A stretch of DNA of 36,666 bases from Prolixibacteraceae bacterium. Lineage in GTDB: Bacteria > Bacteroidota > Bacteroidia > Bacteroidales > Prolixibacteraceae. Position numbers and translations under genes: made by a program. The notes beneath the pieces were generated by a model, which was not told the DNA's origin, searched no databases, and saw only the letters and a program-made list of their open reading frames with translations. Where the stretch lies: positions 1 to 36,666 of the forward strand of contig DMSQ01000043.1 in the NCBI GenBank assembly GCA_003457135.1, read 5' to 3'. Positions 8,665 to 17,142 of the stretch are shown one piece after another. Each line of letters opens with the position of its first letter. The stretch's first letter is position 1.

Positions 8665-8696
8665 AGAGCTGGCTGACAAATTTTCCAGCCAGCTCT
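8665..8696 (-). other. Strong intercistronic stem-loop between susF-like and GH66 genes
   Basis: A perfect 11-bp inverted repeat pairs AGAGCTGGCTG (8665-8675) with CAGCCAGCTCT (8686-8696) around a 10-base loop. It lies in the 69-bp gap between the SusF-like stop and the GH66 start. No T-run follows on the minus strand. It probably lowers read-through or protects the 3' end of the upstream susCDF message, giving more binding protein than enzyme (inference). Confidence 0.65.
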
Positions 8697-8714
8697 TAGA
8701 TTAGTTATTGGATT

Positions 8715-10187
8715 CTATTGTTTAAGAATAGTAACGGTTAACAATTCAATATTGGCGGTGATTACGTAATTTCCAGCCTCTGTAAGTACCCACTTATTGT
8801 CATCCTCATCTCCTCCAAGATGTAAATACATATGAGTATTATCTATTTTCATGTACATATCCTGGGCCCAATCTGAATTCCGGTTTACAGGAAATTTAAA
8901 TTCACCTGCGGTCATTGGTCCGGAATATGTGAAGATGCATCCATCTGTGGCATCTTCTACCATTTCGATAGCGCTGGTAATATCCCATTTCACAGGTGTG
9001 GCACTTCCAACAAAATAAAGTTTTGTCTGTTCCATTTTCATTGTGAGATCTTTAAGGTTCAGGGTCACTTTGTAGTATCCTTTCTTTTTATTTACCCATT
9101 TATTATCATCCGGATCTCCCCCATGATGTACATACATGTGAGTATCATCGACTTTCATATACATGTCCTGACCCCAATCGCCATTTCGGTTTACCGGGAA
9201 TTTAAATTCTCCTTTATTCATTACTCCCGTATAGGTAAAAATGAAAGGATTATCATTATCCTGAACCAACTCTGTTGCATTGGTAATATCCCATCCATTT
9301 GGAGATGCAGGACCAACGATGAAAATTTGCGAATAAGCAGGTTCATCCCATTTACTGATAGAGATGGCAAGGTCAAGCAGGTTTAATGAAATTTTATACG
9401 TTCCAGGCTCAGTAATTTGGAACTTGGTTACAGAGGAAGGATCTTTTGATTGATAAACAAGTTGTCCGTCAACCGTTCCTTTTCCATAAGCAGGTAATTG
9501 CTGCCCCAGGGTAGTTATAAATGAAAATTCTCCTTTAGAAAAAGCTCCCTTATATATAAAAGTGGCAGCACTTTCAACAAAAGGAGTAAGTTCTGTGGCA
9601 TTGTTCAAATCCCAGCCTGTCCGGGTAGCATCACCAATCAAATAAAGTTTGGTTGAGACCGGCAGGTAAGGAACTACCGCAATTGTTACAACATCTGAAA
9701 TATCCTGTTGTTCAGGTGTTGAATGAATAGTTGCAATTACCCTTGCCTCCAAATTACCTTTAACTTCGGGATCAAAAGACCAATGCTTGAGTAACTTGTC
9801 GTTCAATTCAACCACTGTCAAACTCTTGGTGTAAACGGCTTTCCCCAAATCGAAGCTTATTGCTTTCGTTGAGAAATTATTACCTTTTTTGTCAACCTGA
9901 AGCCGATAAGAGATAGATGAACCTGCCCCGCCATTCGTTCCTGTTGTCCAATGAAAAGTTAAAGCCGTATTTCCGGCATTTTTTTCATTTAATGTTATTT
10001 CCGAATTAGTAGTTGAAAGGCTCAGCGGACCTGCCAGTGAAATCATGTTATTTTCATAACTTTCACACGAGATCAGGTAGAACATCATCGTAAAAGATAA
10101 GAGAAACGGATAAAGGATTCTTGATTTCCACAAAGAACTCCCTCTAAAATTGCTCGATATATTATTTGCTATTTTCATTTTTTTCAT
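8715..10187 (-). CDS. SusE/SusF-like surface glycan-binding lipoprotein
   Basis: The 490-aa protein has a long N-terminal signal ending in a lipobox Cys at residue 41 (YLISCES). A SusE-type N-terminal Ig-like domain (about 52-172) is followed by three tandem SusE/SusF C-terminal starch-binding-type domains (about 178-280, 286-387 and 388-490). Each opens with a pattern like LYLIGDATRTGWD. Three binding modules match SusF rather than SusE, which has two. Modules 2 and 3 are nearly the same protein (GEFKFPVNRN.DW.QDMYMK; GGD.DDNKWV), while module 1 is divergent. It should bind glucan at the outer surface beside SusD. Start choice is between Met codons at 10187 and 10178. Confidence 0.88.
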   Translation of the reverse strand: MKKMKIANNISSNFRGSSLWKSRILYPFLLSFTMMFYLISCESYENNMISLAGPLSLSTTNSEITLNEKNAGNTALTFHWTTGTNGGAGSSISYRLQVDKKGNNFSTKAISFDLGKAVYTKSLTVVELNDKLLKHWSFDPEVKGNLEARVIATIHSTPEQQDISDVVTIAVVPYLPVSTKLYLIGDATRTGWDLNNATELTPFVESAATFIYKGAFSKGEFSFITTLGQQLPAYGKGTVDGQLVYQSKDPSSVTKFQITEPGTYKISLNLLDLAISISKWDEPAYSQIFIVGPASPNGWDITNATELVQDNDNPFIFTYTGVMNKGEFKFPVNRNGDWGQDMYMKVDDTHMYVHHGGDPDDNKWVNKKKGYYKVTLNLKDLTMKMEQTKLYFVGSATPVKWDITSAIEMVEDATDGCIFTYSGPMTAGEFKFPVNRNSDWAQDMYMKIDNTHMYLHLGGDEDDNKWVLTEAGNYVITANIELLTVTILKQ

Positions 10188-10217
10188 TTAATAATTCATT
10201 AGAAGATATACATAAGA

Positions 10218-11711
10218 TTAATAACCCGGATTTTGCGAAAGATTTGGATTTTTATCAATTTCCATCTGGGGAATCGGCAATAAGAGAAATTTTTGATTCA
10301 TGTTAGATTTCCCGATAGAATGCAGAAAATCAATAGCATATTGTCCCTTATTAATTCGGATCAGGTCGAACCAGCGTTGTCCTTCGAATGCCAGTTCCAT
10401 TCGACGCTCATGCAAAACTTTTTCCCGAAAATTATCTTTTGACAGTCCAATAACAGACCCAAGCCCAGCACGTGCCCTTACTTCATTAAGGGCATTCTCC
10501 GCCTGGGAAGATTTACCAAGTTCATTCAGCGCCTCCGCTTTCATAAGCAAAACATCGGCATACCTTAGCACTGGAAAATTAGAAGGATTGTTATTATAAG
10601 CAGATGCAATTGATTTTGGAACCAAAAATTTCCGTAGGTTAAATCCTGAAATAGAATACGAACTGGAATATTCCTTGCCATCAAAAGGCGGACAACCATC
10701 ATAAAGAATGGTTTTGTCTTTTCGAAGATCACCCACTTCATAAGCATTGACAAATTCCTGTGTTGGCTGATTCCATCCGTAACCGCCAGCGACCATATTG
10801 GCCCCCCGGGGTCCGATAAATGTACTCACGTAGGAAGCTTGATTCTCATAAGATCCAAAGTCATAAGTTGTACTGCCCGAATATTGTATTTCAAAAAGTG
10901 ATTCAGCCGTATTTTTATTGAGAGGATCGAAGTTGTTGGCATAATCAGGATTCAGGGTATGGCCTAAACTCGCAACTGAATTGCATAAATCAACCACACG
11001 CTGCCAATTGTTTTCAGCATTGAGACTACTTAATGTCAGAAAAACTTTTGCAAGCATGCCTTCGGCTGAGCCTTTCGAGGCACGTCCAATGTCTGTACCG
11101 GAATATTCCCTGGCTGATGGAAGCAAATCAATCGCATTCTCAAAGTCGGAGATGATCTGTTTATATACTTCATCTTTGGAGATTCTGGGAACCAACAAAT
11201 TATCATTTGGGTTTTGTGGTTCAGTTATTAGCGGAATATCACCGAAATATTGAACCAGGATAAAATAATAATGTGCTCTCAAAAAATAAGCTTCGCCCAG
11301 AATCCTTTTTTTAATATTCTCATCCAGATTCATACCTGGGACATTCTTCAATACGAGGTTGCATCGCAGAATACCTGGCCATGGACCACGCCACATGTCG
11401 AGAACTCCTTGATTATCAGTAGCAGTTACAAAATTTGCCAGGTTTTGTGTTTCGATACCATCAGATCCTCCTGCGGCACCTACGATACTATTTCCCGCAA
11501 AAATATCGCTGCACCACATTCGCAAATTATATAGTCTATAACTTTGCAAAGGTTGATAGGCTCCGTTGATTGCTGCAATCGCATCCGATTCTGTTTGCCA
11601 GAAATTGGCCGTATTCACCGAATCCATGGGAGCCTTTACTAAAAAATCTTCACTGCAACTGAAAAATAATACAGTAAGCAATATAACCGATATATATTTA
11701 TTGATTTTCAT
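10218..11711 (-). CDS. SusD/RagB family glycan-binding lipoprotein
   Basis: The 497-aa protein has a lipoprotein signal with Cys19 (FFSCSEDFL). The N-terminal signature VKAPMDSVNTANFWQTESDA and the later ILGEAYFLRAHYYF helix (TPR-like) are characteristic of SusD. The C-terminal portion shows PVLRYADVLLMKAEALNE, RARAGL and LHERRMELAFEGQRWFDLIR, all standard for the family, ending LSQNPGY. It caps the SusC channel and captures oligosaccharide. It begins 19 bp after the SusC stop, so the two are co-transcribed. Confidence 0.96.
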   Translation of the reverse strand: MKINKYISVILLTVLFFSCSEDFLVKAPMDSVNTANFWQTESDAIAAINGAYQPLQSYRLYNLRMWCSDIFAGNSIVGAAGGSDGIETQNLANFVTATDNQGVLDMWRGPWPGILRCNLVLKNVPGMNLDENIKKRILGEAYFLRAHYYFILVQYFGDIPLITEPQNPNDNLLVPRISKDEVYKQIISDFENAIDLLPSAREYSGTDIGRASKGSAEGMLAKVFLTLSSLNAENNWQRVVDLCNSVASLGHTLNPDYANNFDPLNKNTAESLFEIQYSGSTTYDFGSYENQASYVSTFIGPRGANMVAGGYGWNQPTQEFVNAYEVGDLRKDKTILYDGCPPFDGKEYSSSYSISGFNLRKFLVPKSIASAYNNNPSNFPVLRYADVLLMKAEALNELGKSSQAENALNEVRARAGLGSVIGLSKDNFREKVLHERRMELAFEGQRWFDLIRINKGQYAIDFLHSIGKSNMNQKFLLLPIPQMEIDKNPNLSQNPGY

Positions 11712-11730
11712 ATATTCAGATTTTATTCAA

Positions 11731-14700
11731 TTAAAAATTAAGATTAACTCCACAACTAATTGTTCGTGCTACGGGATAAAGATTATTATCAATACCATCC
11801 TGAGCCACTTCCGGATCAAAACCTTTGTATTTGGAGAAAGTCTGGAGGTTTTGGACAGAAACATATATTCTGATTTTAGAGCTGTTGATTTTTTTAATAA
11901 GCATTTCAGGGAAGGTATATCCAAATGTCACATTCTTAATTCTCAGGTATGAACCACTTTCAATATATCTGTCGGAAAACCGCTCATTATTGTTTGGATC
12001 ATTATATATGGCGCGGGGGACGGTATTGCTTGTCCCTTCTCCGGTCCAGCGTTTCAATGTTTCTGTGGTCTGATTTTGTGCAACTGACATAGCTTCACTC
12101 CAAATTCGGTTAGCATTAACTATTTTATTGCCAACTATACCTTGAAGAAAAATACTCAGATCAAAACCTTTGTAGGCAAAAGTGTTTGTCATAGCAAAAA
12201 AGCATTTCGGACTGGGATTTCCGATGAAAGTACGGTCTTTGTCATCAATTACACCATCATTATTCAAGTCTTTAAAACGGACATCCCCGGCAGAAGTCCT
12301 GTTATACTGATCATTACCTGCCACCTGGGTGGCGTGATCATCAACTTCTTTCTGCGTTTGAAATATTCCGTCAGTAACAAAACCGTAAAATTCATTTACA
12401 GGTTGTCCGGCCTGAAGTAAAACAAGATTATAATTTTCTCCGAGACGTCCTCGTGAAATAGGTATTGAATCATTTAGGCTTATAATTTTATTTTGGTTCA
12501 AGGAAACATTGAAACTTGTATTCCATATAAAAGCACCAGTAAGATTTCTGGTTTGTGCTGATATTTCCAGACCTCTGTTCCGAAGTTTTCCGGCATTGGT
12601 ATAGGATACATCTTGATCAGAATAGCCGGATGTTACCGGAACGGACATTGGAACCAACATCTTTTCAGTATTTTTAACATATCCGTCGACAGTAAGATTT
12701 ACTCTGTTTTTAAGAAATGATAAGTCAATGCCGATATTAGCCTGTTTTTGGTTTTCCCATTGCACATTTGGATTGGGCATTACATTAGGAACGATTGCAC
12801 TAACCGGTTTCCCATTAAAATTGTATTGATATGTTTCAAGTACTGAGGCAAACGAGTAGTTTCCAATCTCCTGGTTACCTGTAACTCCGTATCCAATCCG
12901 CAGTTTCAGATCATCCATAAAGTGTATGTTTTCAAAGAATTTCTCTTTGGAAATACGCCATGCGAAAGACCCTGAAGGAAACCAACCCCATCTATTCCCT
13001 TCACCAAAACGGGAAGAACCATCTCGTCGAATAGTGGCTGTCAAAAGGTATTTATCTGCATAGTTATAGTTTGCACGGCCTATATAAGACATAAGTGACC
13101 ATTCAGCACCATTACCATTCAAAGTCAGAATGTTAGTTGCATTCGAAAGTTGTTGTGTTTCATCTGATTGAAAATTTTCAGATGAGCCGTTTATAAAATC
13201 ATATCGATTTTCCTGAGCACTAGTCCCTGCCATTAAGGTTAAATGATGATTGATCCCAAAATTTTTATCATAGGTCAGAGTATTATCCCAAAGCCATGTT
13301 ATGGATTTTCCTGATTGATGATACAAACTGGAACTTTCATCGATGCTGGCATCCCATTTATATGCAGGTGACCAGATACGATCATCCCCAAAATTTGCTT
13401 GAAGTCCTAACGAACTTCGAAATTTAAGCGCTTCTATGATTTCTACCTCACCATAAACTGATCCCAATAAATTATAACCTTTTGTAGAATTTTCAACCGT
13501 TTTAGCCAGTCCAATAGGATTCACAATGTCCCCATTCCATATAGGTTGGCCTAGAGGACCTGAATAAGAACCTTCGCTCCTGAATATAGGTTGAGTCGGC
13601 AAGGCTAACATCGTATTCTGGATATTGTAATTTCCACTTTTTTTCAGATCATGCTCTAAAGTTAGATTATTCCCAAACCGAATTCTTTCAGAAATCTTAG
13701 TATCTGTATTTAATTGAATCGTATAACGGGTGAAACCGGTATTTATCACAATCCCTTCCTGGTCAAAAACATTTCCGGAAACATAATAATTTGTTTTTTC
13801 ATGATTTCCAGAGTAAGAGAAAGAATAATTCTTCATGGATGCAGTTCGGTATAAAGCATCAAGCCAGTCAGTCCCGGCACCAAGCGATTCAGGATTCGCA
13901 AAAGCAGGATTCTTAGTCAAACCTGCATTTCCCATTATTTCATTATGCAAAACAGCAAATTGTGAAGCATTCAACTCCTTCACCACTTTTGTGGCTTCCT
14001 GAAATCCGGAATAATAATTAAAGTTTAATTGTCCCTGTCCTGCCTTCCCTCTTTTAGTTGTAATAATAATTACTCCATTTGCCCCACGTGATCCGTAAAT
14101 AGCGGTAGCAGAAGCATCTTTTAAAATTTGAATTGATTCAACGTCATTCATGTTTAATTGATTGAGACCCATAGAAACCGGTATGCCATCAATAACATAA
14201 AGGGGTCTATTCTCATTGATTGTTCCGATCCCTCTGATGCTGAAAGTTGGGTCGGTTCCTGGAACCCCTGATGAAATTATCTGAACACCGGCAGCCTGGC
14301 CCTGAAGAGCTTCTCCGATGCTTGCGACAGGTATTGTGCTCAATCTTTCTGCTTTTACGATAGCAACAGATCCTGTTAAATCACTTTTTTTCACGGTTCC
14401 ATATCCAATTGCAACAACTTCATCTATACCAATCGTCTCTTCAGCAAGTATAACATTGATGTTCGTTTTCCCGCCAACAACAATATCCTTTCTTTTCATT
14501 CCAACAAATGAAAATTGCAAAGTGGCATCTTCAGGAATATTCGAAAGTTTGTAGTTTCCGTTTGGATCAGAAATTGTTCCGGTAGTGGTTCCTTTTACTA
14601 TAATCGAAACACCAGGTAAGCCTGCACCGGTGCTATCGGTAACTTTTCCGGAAACTGTTTTTTGCTGCTGAATAACACCCATTTCCGGATTGGCCGTAGT

Positions 14701-15054
14701 TAAAATAATTTGCCGGTCTTTTACCAGATAGCTGACATTGGTGTTTTCGAAAATTCGGGATAGAATTTTGTCGATACTTTCATTCTTAACATCAACATTC
14801 ACCTGACGTTCGACATCCACCAGTTTTTGATTGAACAGAAAGAAAAATTCACTTTCGTCTTCAATTTTGCTCAGTACATCAATCACTTTCGCATCCTGCA
14901 TTTTTAATGTTAGTCGGGTTTGCTGTGAGTAAGTTACTGTTGCAAAGGTTTGTGCAACAAATAGCAGTAAAAAAAATACACTTAGGCGCATAATTTTCCA
15001 GAGTTTAAAGAGCACACGGAGATTTTCCGGCACCCGGATTCGTTTTTTTTTCAT
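11731..15054 (-). CDS. SusC/RagA TonB-dependent glycan transporter with STN domain
   Basis: The 1107-aa protein has an N-terminal signal segment (about 20-43), then an STN (secretin/TonB short N-terminal) domain at about 46-120. A carboxypeptidase-regulatory-like domain (133-205, VSGKVTDSTGAGLPGVSII) follows. The TonB box/plug region comes next (IDEVVAIGYGTVKK at 210-223; LYVIDGIPV; GSRGANGVIIITTK), and then the 22-strand barrel. The STN domain is the hallmark of SusC proteins that signal to a FecR anti-sigma factor, which is encoded immediately upstream. It imports oligosaccharides released at the surface, here presumably isomaltooligosaccharides given the GH66 enzyme. It ends in a beta-signal-like CGVNLNF. 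Confidence 0.97.
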   Translation of the reverse strand: MKKKRIRVPENLRVLFKLWKIMRLSVFFLLLFVAQTFATVTYSQQTRLTLKMQDAKVIDVLSKIEDESEFFFLFNQKLVDVERQVNVDVKNESIDKILSRIFENTNVSYLVKDRQIILTTANPEMGVIQQQKTVSGKVTDSTGAGLPGVSIIVKGTTTGTISDPNGNYKLSNIPEDATLQFSFVGMKRKDIVVGGKTNINVILAEETIGIDEVVAIGYGTVKKSDLTGSVAIVKAERLSTIPVASIGEALQGQAAGVQIISSGVPGTDPTFSIRGIGTINENRPLYVIDGIPVSMGLNQLNMNDVESIQILKDASATAIYGSRGANGVIIITTKRGKAGQGQLNFNYYSGFQEATKVVKELNASQFAVLHNEIMGNAGLTKNPAFANPESLGAGTDWLDALYRTASMKNYSFSYSGNHEKTNYYVSGNVFDQEGIVINTGFTRYTIQLNTDTKISERIRFGNNLTLEHDLKKSGNYNIQNTMLALPTQPIFRSEGSYSGPLGQPIWNGDIVNPIGLAKTVENSTKGYNLLGSVYGEVEIIEALKFRSSLGLQANFGDDRIWSPAYKWDASIDESSSLYHQSGKSITWLWDNTLTYDKNFGINHHLTLMAGTSAQENRYDFINGSSENFQSDETQQLSNATNILTLNGNGAEWSLMSYIGRANYNYADKYLLTATIRRDGSSRFGEGNRWGWFPSGSFAWRISKEKFFENIHFMDDLKLRIGYGVTGNQEIGNYSFASVLETYQYNFNGKPVSAIVPNVMPNPNVQWENQKQANIGIDLSFLKNRVNLTVDGYVKNTEKMLVPMSVPVTSGYSDQDVSYTNAGKLRNRGLEISAQTRNLTGAFIWNTSFNVSLNQNKIISLNDSIPISRGRLGENYNLVLLQAGQPVNEFYGFVTDGIFQTQKEVDDHATQVAGNDQYNRTSAGDVRFKDLNNDGVIDDKDRTFIGNPSPKCFFAMTNTFAYKGFDLSIFLQGIVGNKIVNANRIWSEAMSVAQNQTTETLKRWTGEGTSNTVPRAIYNDPNNNERFSDRYIESGSYLRIKNVTFGYTFPEMLIKKINSSKIRIYVSVQNLQTFSKYKGFDPEVAQDGIDNNLYPVARTISCGVNLNF

Positions 15055-15112
15055 AAATTTGAATCATTAAGTGGTTAAACAATTAATAGAGCGTTTGTAC
15101 TACTTGATTTTG

Positions 15113-15148
15113 ACAGGAGAGTGGTACGAACACTTTCCTGTTTTTTTT
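15113..15148 (+). terminator. Terminator-like hairpin oriented antisense to the PUL
   Basis: ACAGGAGAGTG (15113-15123) pairs with CACTTTCCTGT (15131-15141) with one wobble, and on the plus strand it runs into eight T residues. Both flanking genes (fecR-like and susC) are on the minus strand, where no T-run follows. It could end an antisense transcript from susC or simply be a structured leader for susC. Confidence 0.5.
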
Positions 15149-16196
15149 ATTTGAAATGATTAATCTTTGATTGGTTTATCCGGAGAATAATCTTCCGTTT
15201 CTGAAATATCCCATCCGCATTGCTGGCTCTTTTTTCTTCCTTGAAGCTTAATGGAGTTGTAATCGAAAGCAGTTTTAGAACCTCGTCCAGTGGTTCATCC
15301 ATAAATGTTGCATGGAATGAATAATTGTCGAGCAAACGGTCGTCAACAACTACTTCTGCATTGTACCAGCGGCTTAAGCGTTGCGCCACCTGTTGCATGT
15401 TTTCGTTCCGGAATACCAGTTTGCCTTCTTTCCATGTGGTGTATTGTGAGGCCTCAACTTCATTTTTAACAAAAGTTTGTTTCTCAATGTCAAGCCTGAT
15501 TTGTTCGTTGGGTTTTAATATGGCAAGTTTTTTCCCTGTCAAAGTTGAGACATCAACTTTCCCGGTCTGCAAGACAATTTCTTCAGTTGTCTCATCTTCA
15601 TTGGCAATTACGTTAAAGGTGGTACCCAATACCTTGATATCGAGATTGCGGGTATTTACATGAAACGGAATTTCCTTGTTGTGTACGACATTAAAAAATG
15701 CTTCGCCCGAAAGTTCTACTTTTCGTTCTCCGATAAATTGAACCGGATATTTCAATCGCGATCCGCTGTTAAGGAATCCTGTTGATCCGTCGGGAAGCTG
15801 AAATTTGGTGCGAACTCCCATTGGGCACTGGATTTCGGCATACGACACCGGGATAACTGCAGGTTTGCTTGGCCAGTAGAAGTAGGCCAAAAAGCTCAGC
15901 AAAAGTGGAAAAATCAAGATTGCAGCTATACGCTGGAAGCTTAACCACCAGTTGAGTCGTTGGCTGCCTGCTTCTTCATTCAGCCTGATTTGATGGTGAA
16001 CCCGATCGAGAATCGGTTTTAAATCATGATCGGGATTGATTTCAGATAGCAGCTTTTCCTGCCAGTCCTGATTCAGAACTACTTCGGCTGTGAGGTTTTG
16101 CTCATCGGCCAGTTGGTCTGCAAGTTCAATGTGTTCTTTCAGGCTGAGTTGGCCTTCCGTGAATTTTTGGATAAGATGTTGGATATTCTGCTTCAT
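15147..16196 (-). CDS. FecR family anti-sigma factor
   Basis: I chose ATG 16196 (349 aa); a GTG five codons upstream is also in frame. The N-terminal cytoplasmic anti-sigma region (about 1-85) precedes one membrane span (about 89-108, ILIFPLLLSFLAYFYW). The periplasmic FecR domain follows: YAEIQCPMGVRTKFQLPDGS, LNSGSRLKYP and LDIKVLGTTFNV. The C-terminal part resembles the STN-interacting DUF4974 (FHATFMDEPLDEVLKLLS). It should hold the adjacent sigma factor at the membrane until substrate-loaded SusC signals through its STN domain. It lies between the sigma and susC genes, as in standard hybrid ECF-controlled PULs. Confidence 0.94.
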   Translation of the reverse strand: MKQNIQHLIQKFTEGQLSLKEHIELADQLADEQNLTAEVVLNQDWQEKLLSEINPDHDLKPILDRVHHQIRLNEEAGSQRLNWWLSFQRIAAILIFPLLLSFLAYFYWPSKPAVIPVSYAEIQCPMGVRTKFQLPDGSTGFLNSGSRLKYPVQFIGERKVELSGEAFFNVVHNKEIPFHVNTRNLDIKVLGTTFNVIANEDETTEEIVLQTGKVDVSTLTGKKLAILKPNEQIRLDIEKQTFVKNEVEASQYTTWKEGKLVFRNENMQQVAQRLSRWYNAEVVVDDRLLDNYSFHATFMDEPLDEVLKLLSITTPLSFKEEKRASNADGIFQKRKIILRINQSKINHFK

Positions 16197-16330
16197 CGTA
16201 TTAAGTTGCACAATTCTTTTTATTTCAGAAACTAAAGCGCCGTATTTTATTTATTTCAGAACTTATATCAGTTGAGATGGATTTTCTCATGGGTGTTTTT
16301 GAACTAATTTTAAAGATTTTTGATTTATGT

Positions 16331-16466
16331 CCGTCACATAAATGTGACGGCAAAGGATAGAGCGTTGAAGAAAGATTTCAGCAAGATTTCATAAAGACAA
16401 TCATCAAAATATTCAAAATACACATTAATTGCGATGATATTCTTTGCCGTCAGCTTCAGCTGACGG
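16331..16466. repeat. Inverted doublet of REP-like hairpins (copy 1)
   Basis: The left hairpin has stem CCGTCACA (16331-16338), loop TAAA and TGTGACGG (16343-16350). The right hairpin has stem CCGTCAGC (16447-16454), loop TTCA and GCTGACGG (16459-16466). They are followed and preceded, respectively, by CAAAGGATA (16351-16359) and TATTCTTTG (16438-16446), which are inverted copies of one box. A second doublet with the same design lies at 25802-25884. The right hairpin overlaps the 3' end of the sigma factor gene. Confidence 0.8.
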
Positions 16467-17046
16467 ATGGGTAAATAAACAAAACGGCAAAAAGCAACAA
16501 AGAAAGGTTTTCAGTTTTTAACCGGGAGCGAATGAACCGGAGAGCTTCCGAAACCTGATTATCAACCGTGCCGGGCGAAATATTTAGTTCTAATGCAACT
16601 TCTTTGGAGCTTTTGCCTTCCAGTTTGCTTTTCTGGAATATTTCGCGGCGTCGTTCGGGCATTTGATCGAGGATCAGGTAAATCTGACGCAGGGTGGTTT
16701 CGTAATCATCGTTTGCTACCTGATCTGAAAATTCAGGATCGTATTGTAAACTATCGAGATAACGAAGTGAAGTGGCTTTTTTATTAAAATGTTTCCTGAT
16801 CTGGTTCAAGGCAATGGTGAAAAGGTAGGATTTGAAAGATAGTTCAGATTTAAGAGTTGCCCTGTTTTCCCAGACTTTTACAAAAACTTCCTGAACCAAT
16901 TCTTCAGCATCAGTTTCGTTTTTAAAATATTTCAGGGCAAAGCCGAATAACTTTGGGCTGTAAACCTCAAAAAGTGAATCAAATGCCGCAACATTTCCTT
17001 TTTGAAGCAATTGAACCAAATTGCGATTTTTGCCTGTTTCAGCCAT
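16456..17046 (-). CDS. ECF sigma factor (FecI/RpoE-like) controlling the PUL
   Basis: The 196-aa protein has sigma region 2 (about 20-90, FDSLFEVYSPKLFGFALKYF and DAEELVQEVFVKVW) and region 4 with a helix-turn-helix (about 125-180, ERRREIFQKSKLEGKSSKEV then ALELNISPGTVDNQVSEAL). The pairing with the FecR-like gene identifies it as the PUL's dedicated sigma factor. The last residues (FIYPSVS) and the stop codon are encoded within a REP-like hairpin, so the C-terminal tail appears to have been altered by that element. An IS inserted 97 bp upstream of the start separates it from older upstream DNA. Confidence 0.95.
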   Translation of the reverse strand: MAETGKNRNLVQLLQKGNVAAFDSLFEVYSPKLFGFALKYFKNETDAEELVQEVFVKVWENRATLKSELSFKSYLFTIALNQIRKHFNKKATSLRYLDSLQYDPEFSDQVANDDYETTLRQIYLILDQMPERRREIFQKSKLEGKSSKEVALELNISPGTVDNQVSEALRFIRSRLKTENLSLLLFAVLFIYPSVS

Positions 17047-17142
17047 CCGGAAAGAACAAAATCAGAAATATTTCAGGGATAAATTTAGTAAAATTCTTTT
17101 AGATGGGCTAATCGAATGGTTACCTGGTTCAATCTATTTTTC

